Shown here: positions 34,724 through 37,144 of the stretch, piece by piece
Layout: every line of letters begins with the position of its first letter
Position numbering within the stretch: position 1 is the stretch's first letter
Assembly: GCA_002709225.1 (NCBI GenBank)
Contig: PAQH01000150.1
Location: forward strand, 1 to 37,144
Reading direction: 5' to 3'
Source of the DNA: Planctomycetaceae bacterium
Lineage (GTDB): Bacteria > Planctomycetota > Planctomycetia > Pirellulales > Pirellulaceae
DNA length: 37,144 nt
Program-made: the position numbers and the translations under genes
Notes under the pieces: generated by a model
What the model saw: the letters and a program-made list of their open reading frames with translations, nothing else
The model's database searches: none
Told to the model about the DNA's origin: nothing

Positions 34724-36031
34724 ATGCCCTCCATAAAACCCAGTCGCAGAGAACTCCTGAGGATTGGTTCACTCGCTGGCCTTGGTATGGCGGAAATCTT
34801 ACGGTTGCAGGAAACGTGTGCCTTGGAGCAGAAGCCTGCCAAGGAAATCAATTGCATTTTTATTTTTGTCCTCGGTGGAATGCCCCATCAGGATATGTGG
34901 GACTTGAAGCCCGATGCGCCGGCAGAGATTCGCGGCGATTTTGAACCGATTAGTACTGCGGTGCCTGGTATCCAGATCGGTGATGTCTTACCGAAGATTG
35001 CCGGCGTTACCGATCGGATGTCGATCTTGCGAAGCATGACGCATGGAGACTCCGATCATGGGCGTGGGTTTCACATCATGATGACGGGCAAGAAGGCGGG
35101 TGTAGGTGATTTCAACGGGAACCAGAACAACAATCAGCATCCTTGTTTGGGGTCGATGGTGGCAAAACTCGGAAAGCCCGGAGCGCTGCCCCCTTACATT
35201 TCGGTACCGAATTTTCTCAATAGTGGCGGTCCTTCTTTCCTGGGGCCGAGCTATGGCCCGTTCGTGATCGCTGCCGACCCAGCACAACCTGATTTTTCGG
35301 TGCGGGATATCACTTTGCCTACCACCGTGACTAACGATCGTAATCTGAGACGGCAAGCCGCGCTACGAGAGATCAATCGGTTCGAACGTGGCGTGCAGGA
35401 TGTTGCCACTCAGGTCAAGTCATTGGATACGTTTTACGAGAAAGCGTATGGAATGATGACTTCCAAGGCAGCGAAAGAGGCATTCGACATTCAACGTGAA
35501 CCCACCAAACTGCGTGAAGATTACGGCATGACCAGTATCGGCCAATGCAGCCTGCTGGCGCGTCGTCTGGTTGAGTCAGGATGTCGATTTGTCAGTATCG
35601 AAAACGGCCATTGGGATACGCATCGAAAGAATACCTACAGTTTACGTGAGTTATTGTGCCCTGCATTTGACCAGGCCATCCCCGCCCTGCTGAAAGACCT
35701 CGAGCAGCGTGGGATGTTGGAAGATACGCTGGTCGTGATTACCACCGAATTTGGTCGTACACCCCGGATCAATCAGTTGATCGGACGCGATCATTGGCCC
35801 AATGCGTTTTCGATTTGTCTGGCGGGTGGCGGTTTGAAATCCGGCCAGGTCATTGGCGCGACCGATAAACAGGCGGCCGAAGTGGCCGATCGGCCAATCA
35901 CTCCCCAGGATATGTGCGCGACAATTCTGAAAGTGCTGGGGATCGATTATCAGAAGGTATTACGCACTCCCATTGGTCGTCCGGTGCCACTGGTTGATGA
36001 TGGAAAACCAGTGGATGAGCTGTTCAGCTGA
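34724..36031 (+). CDS. DUF1501 protein with Tat signal, solitary
   Basis: The ATG at 34724 follows AAGGAAG and gives 435 residues. [19 protein letters not shown] is a twin-arginine signal. DUF1501 hallmarks are [62 protein letters not shown] and [30 protein letters not shown]. It is shorter than and distinct from the DUF1501 protein at 25456-26880, and has no DUF1549/PSD1 partner beside it. A putative promoter lies just upstream, so it is probably transcribed alone. Same presumed exported phosphatase/sulfatase-like fold; the role is unknown. Confidence 0.93.
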   Translation: [435 protein letters not shown]

Positions 36032-36128
36032 GCCTTCTTGTGCGGTGTTGTAACTCATTCGTGGAAACACGATTGCCAGTTGATTCCGCGCTGGCGGGAT
36101 TGGTCGCGCCGTGTGGAGTATTGTCTGC

Positions 36129-36959
36129 ATGCTGCCTGACGACAATCCGCGTTTCACCATGTTGTCCAATAGACGTCGCGTTTGTCGACTGGGTTTGGCA
36201 ACGCGAGGCAATACTTTTCTTGACCGGTCCAGTGTTGAAGCCGCACTAGACGCTGGTGTCGACTACTTGAACTGGTGTGGTCGTACGGATGGTATGCGAG
36301 AAGCAATTCGAAATTTGGGTGACAAGCGTCGATCCGTTGTAATCGCAGTACAGTTGCACGCGCGCACAGCCTCAGCGGCACGGCGCGAACTGGCGGAAAT
36401 CAAACGAGATTTGCACACCGATTACATCGATGTTGTGACGTACTATTACGTCGAAGCGTTTGCTGAATGGTCGCAAATTATTGCACCAGGAGGTGCCGCT
36501 GAAGTTCTCGAACACGAGCGTGCACAAGGGACCATTGCGACCATTGGTTTAACCACGCATCAACGCCCACTGGCGGGGCAGCTGGCGCAAAGTGGCCGCA
36601 TCGATTTATTGATGGTTCGCTACAATGCGGCGCACCGTGGTGCAGAAGAAGAGGTATTTCCGGTCACGCGGACCCTAGGCATCTCGGTTGTCGCATTTAC
36701 TTGCCTGCGGTGGGGCGCACTGCTCCAGAAAACGCCGCAAGATCCCAGAGGTTATGTTCCGCCGTCTGCCGCTCAGTGCTACCGCTTTGTGTTGGCCAAT
36801 CGGGACGTCGATGTGGCCTTGATGGCCCCGGACGGAGACCGGGAATTGCAGGACAATCTTTCCATTCTCAATGATTGGCATGAGTTGGATCAGCTTGAGT
36901 TTGCCAGCCTCGCGGCACACGGTCAACGTGTGCGTTTGCATGCCCGGCATTTTCCCTAA
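36129..36959 (+). CDS. Aldo/keto-reductase-fold protein with degenerate active site
   Basis: The start may be ATG 36129, GTG 36111 or ATG 36159; GGAG at 36115-36118 favours 36129 (276 residues). The pattern follows the AKR barrel: RLGLATRGNTFLDRSSVEAALDAGVDYLN, AIRNLGDKRRSVVIAVQ, RELAEIKRDLHTDYIDVVTYYYV, LEHERAQGTIATIGLTTH, DLLMVRYNAAHRGAEEEVFP and the late VVAFTCLRWGALL. The catalytic tetrad Asp-Tyr-Lys-His is not recognisable: the segments that normally give D...YG, K after the strand and the LH... pair read NWCGRTDG, AVQLH and TYYYV. It probably is not a typical NADPH-dependent reductase. It is 98 bases after the solo DUF1501 gene. Confidence 0.75.
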   Translation: MLPDDNPRFTMLSNRRRVCRLGLATRGNTFLDRSSVEAALDAGVDYLNWCGRTDGMREAIRNLGDKRRSVVIAVQLHARTASAARRELAEIKRDLHTDYIDVVTYYYVEAFAEWSQIIAPGGAAEVLEHERAQGTIATIGLTTHQRPLAGQLAQSGRIDLLMVRYNAAHRGAEEEVFPVTRTLGISVVAFTCLRWGALLQKTPQDPRGYVPPSAAQCYRFVLANRDVDVALMAPDGDRELQDNLSILNDWHELDQLEFASLAAHGQRVRLHARHFP

Positions 36960-36972
36960 CTTGAGGTACTTC

Positions 36973-37144
36973 TGGCCTGCTCCCCAAAAACTGATCCATG
37001 TGTTATGAGAGTCTAACCGCCCGAAATGGGGCCAGGAGGACTTTCATGAAGAGCAGGAAGCACAAGCCGGAGCAGATCATTAAGAAGCTCCGAGAGGCGG
37101 ACGCGATGCTGGCGGCCGGCAAGACGATCGGCCAGGTAGCGCAG
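36973..37144 (+). mobile_element. Left end of an IS3-family insertion sequence (cut by window edge)
   Basis: The sequence from about 36973 (TGGCCTGCTCCCCAAAAACT...) begins with TG and is C/A-rich like IS3-family terminal repeats, and is followed by an SD and the first codons of an OrfA-type transposase gene at 37046. Only the left end is in view, so the repeat boundaries and any target duplication cannot be measured. Confidence 0.65.
37046..37144 (+). CDS. IS3-family transposase OrfA, N-terminal fragment
   Basis: The ATG at 37046 has AGGAGGA 5 bases upstream. The first 33 residues (MKSRKHKPEQIIKKLREADAM, then LAAGKTIGQVAQ) match the N-terminal helix-turn-helix of IS3-family OrfA proteins, which bind the insertion-sequence ends. 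The gene runs off the window. Whether OrfB and the frameshift site are intact cannot be judged here. Confidence 0.88.
   Translation, partial: MKSRKHKPEQIIKKLREADAMLAAGKTIGQVAQ

Overview
The window looks like a chromosomal segment of a planctomycete, probably of the Pirellulales type. The main reasons are a PSD1/DUF1549/DUF1553 cytochrome-type protein followed by a DUF1501 protein with a Tat signal, a second solitary DUF1501 protein, a PQQ-type propeller lipoprotein-like gene, a very large pseudopilin, and weak or variable ribosome binding sites with many GTG/TTG starts. No rRNA, tRNA or CRISPR array was recognised.

Left part (about 2.0-6.0 kb): the most striking locus. Five consecutive + strand genes encode a complete ubiquitin-like conjugation pathway in a bacterium: a beta-grasp ubiquitin-like protein (2007-2324), an E2 with an intact UBC active site (2448-3089), an E1/ThiF enzyme with a C-terminal zinc ribbon (3170-4357), a JAB/JAMM isopeptidase (4378-5067), and a membrane-anchored protein ending in a RING-like zinc finger, a candidate E3 (5206-6045). 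A transglutaminase-type lipoprotein gene lies just upstream on the same strand. The system is flanked by housekeeping genes, not by an obvious defence island.

Central part: purH and a PQQ-propeller gene on the minus strand, then a minus-strand flagellar export operon fliN-fliO-fliP-fliQ-fliR-flhB (14.8 to 10.1 kb). In it FlhB lacks the NPTH self-cleavage motif. An ethanolamine-type permease is divergent from the translation cluster rpmI-rplT-pheS-pheT (17.0-20.8 kb). PheT is short and lacks the usual N-terminal tRNA-binding OB domain. An XRE-type regulator converges on pheT.

Right part: a short-chain dehydrogenase, the PSD1/DUF1501 pair, a lone GH2-like jelly-roll domain protein, a giant pseudopilin, a NagB-type deaminase, a zinc-ribbon membrane protein, lspA coupled to a DksA-type gene, threonine synthase, an orphan DUF1501 protein, and an aldo/keto-reductase-fold protein that seems to have lost its catalytic residues. 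The window ends inside an IS3-family insertion sequence.

All functional calls rest on motifs and family resemblance read by eye; no database search was run.
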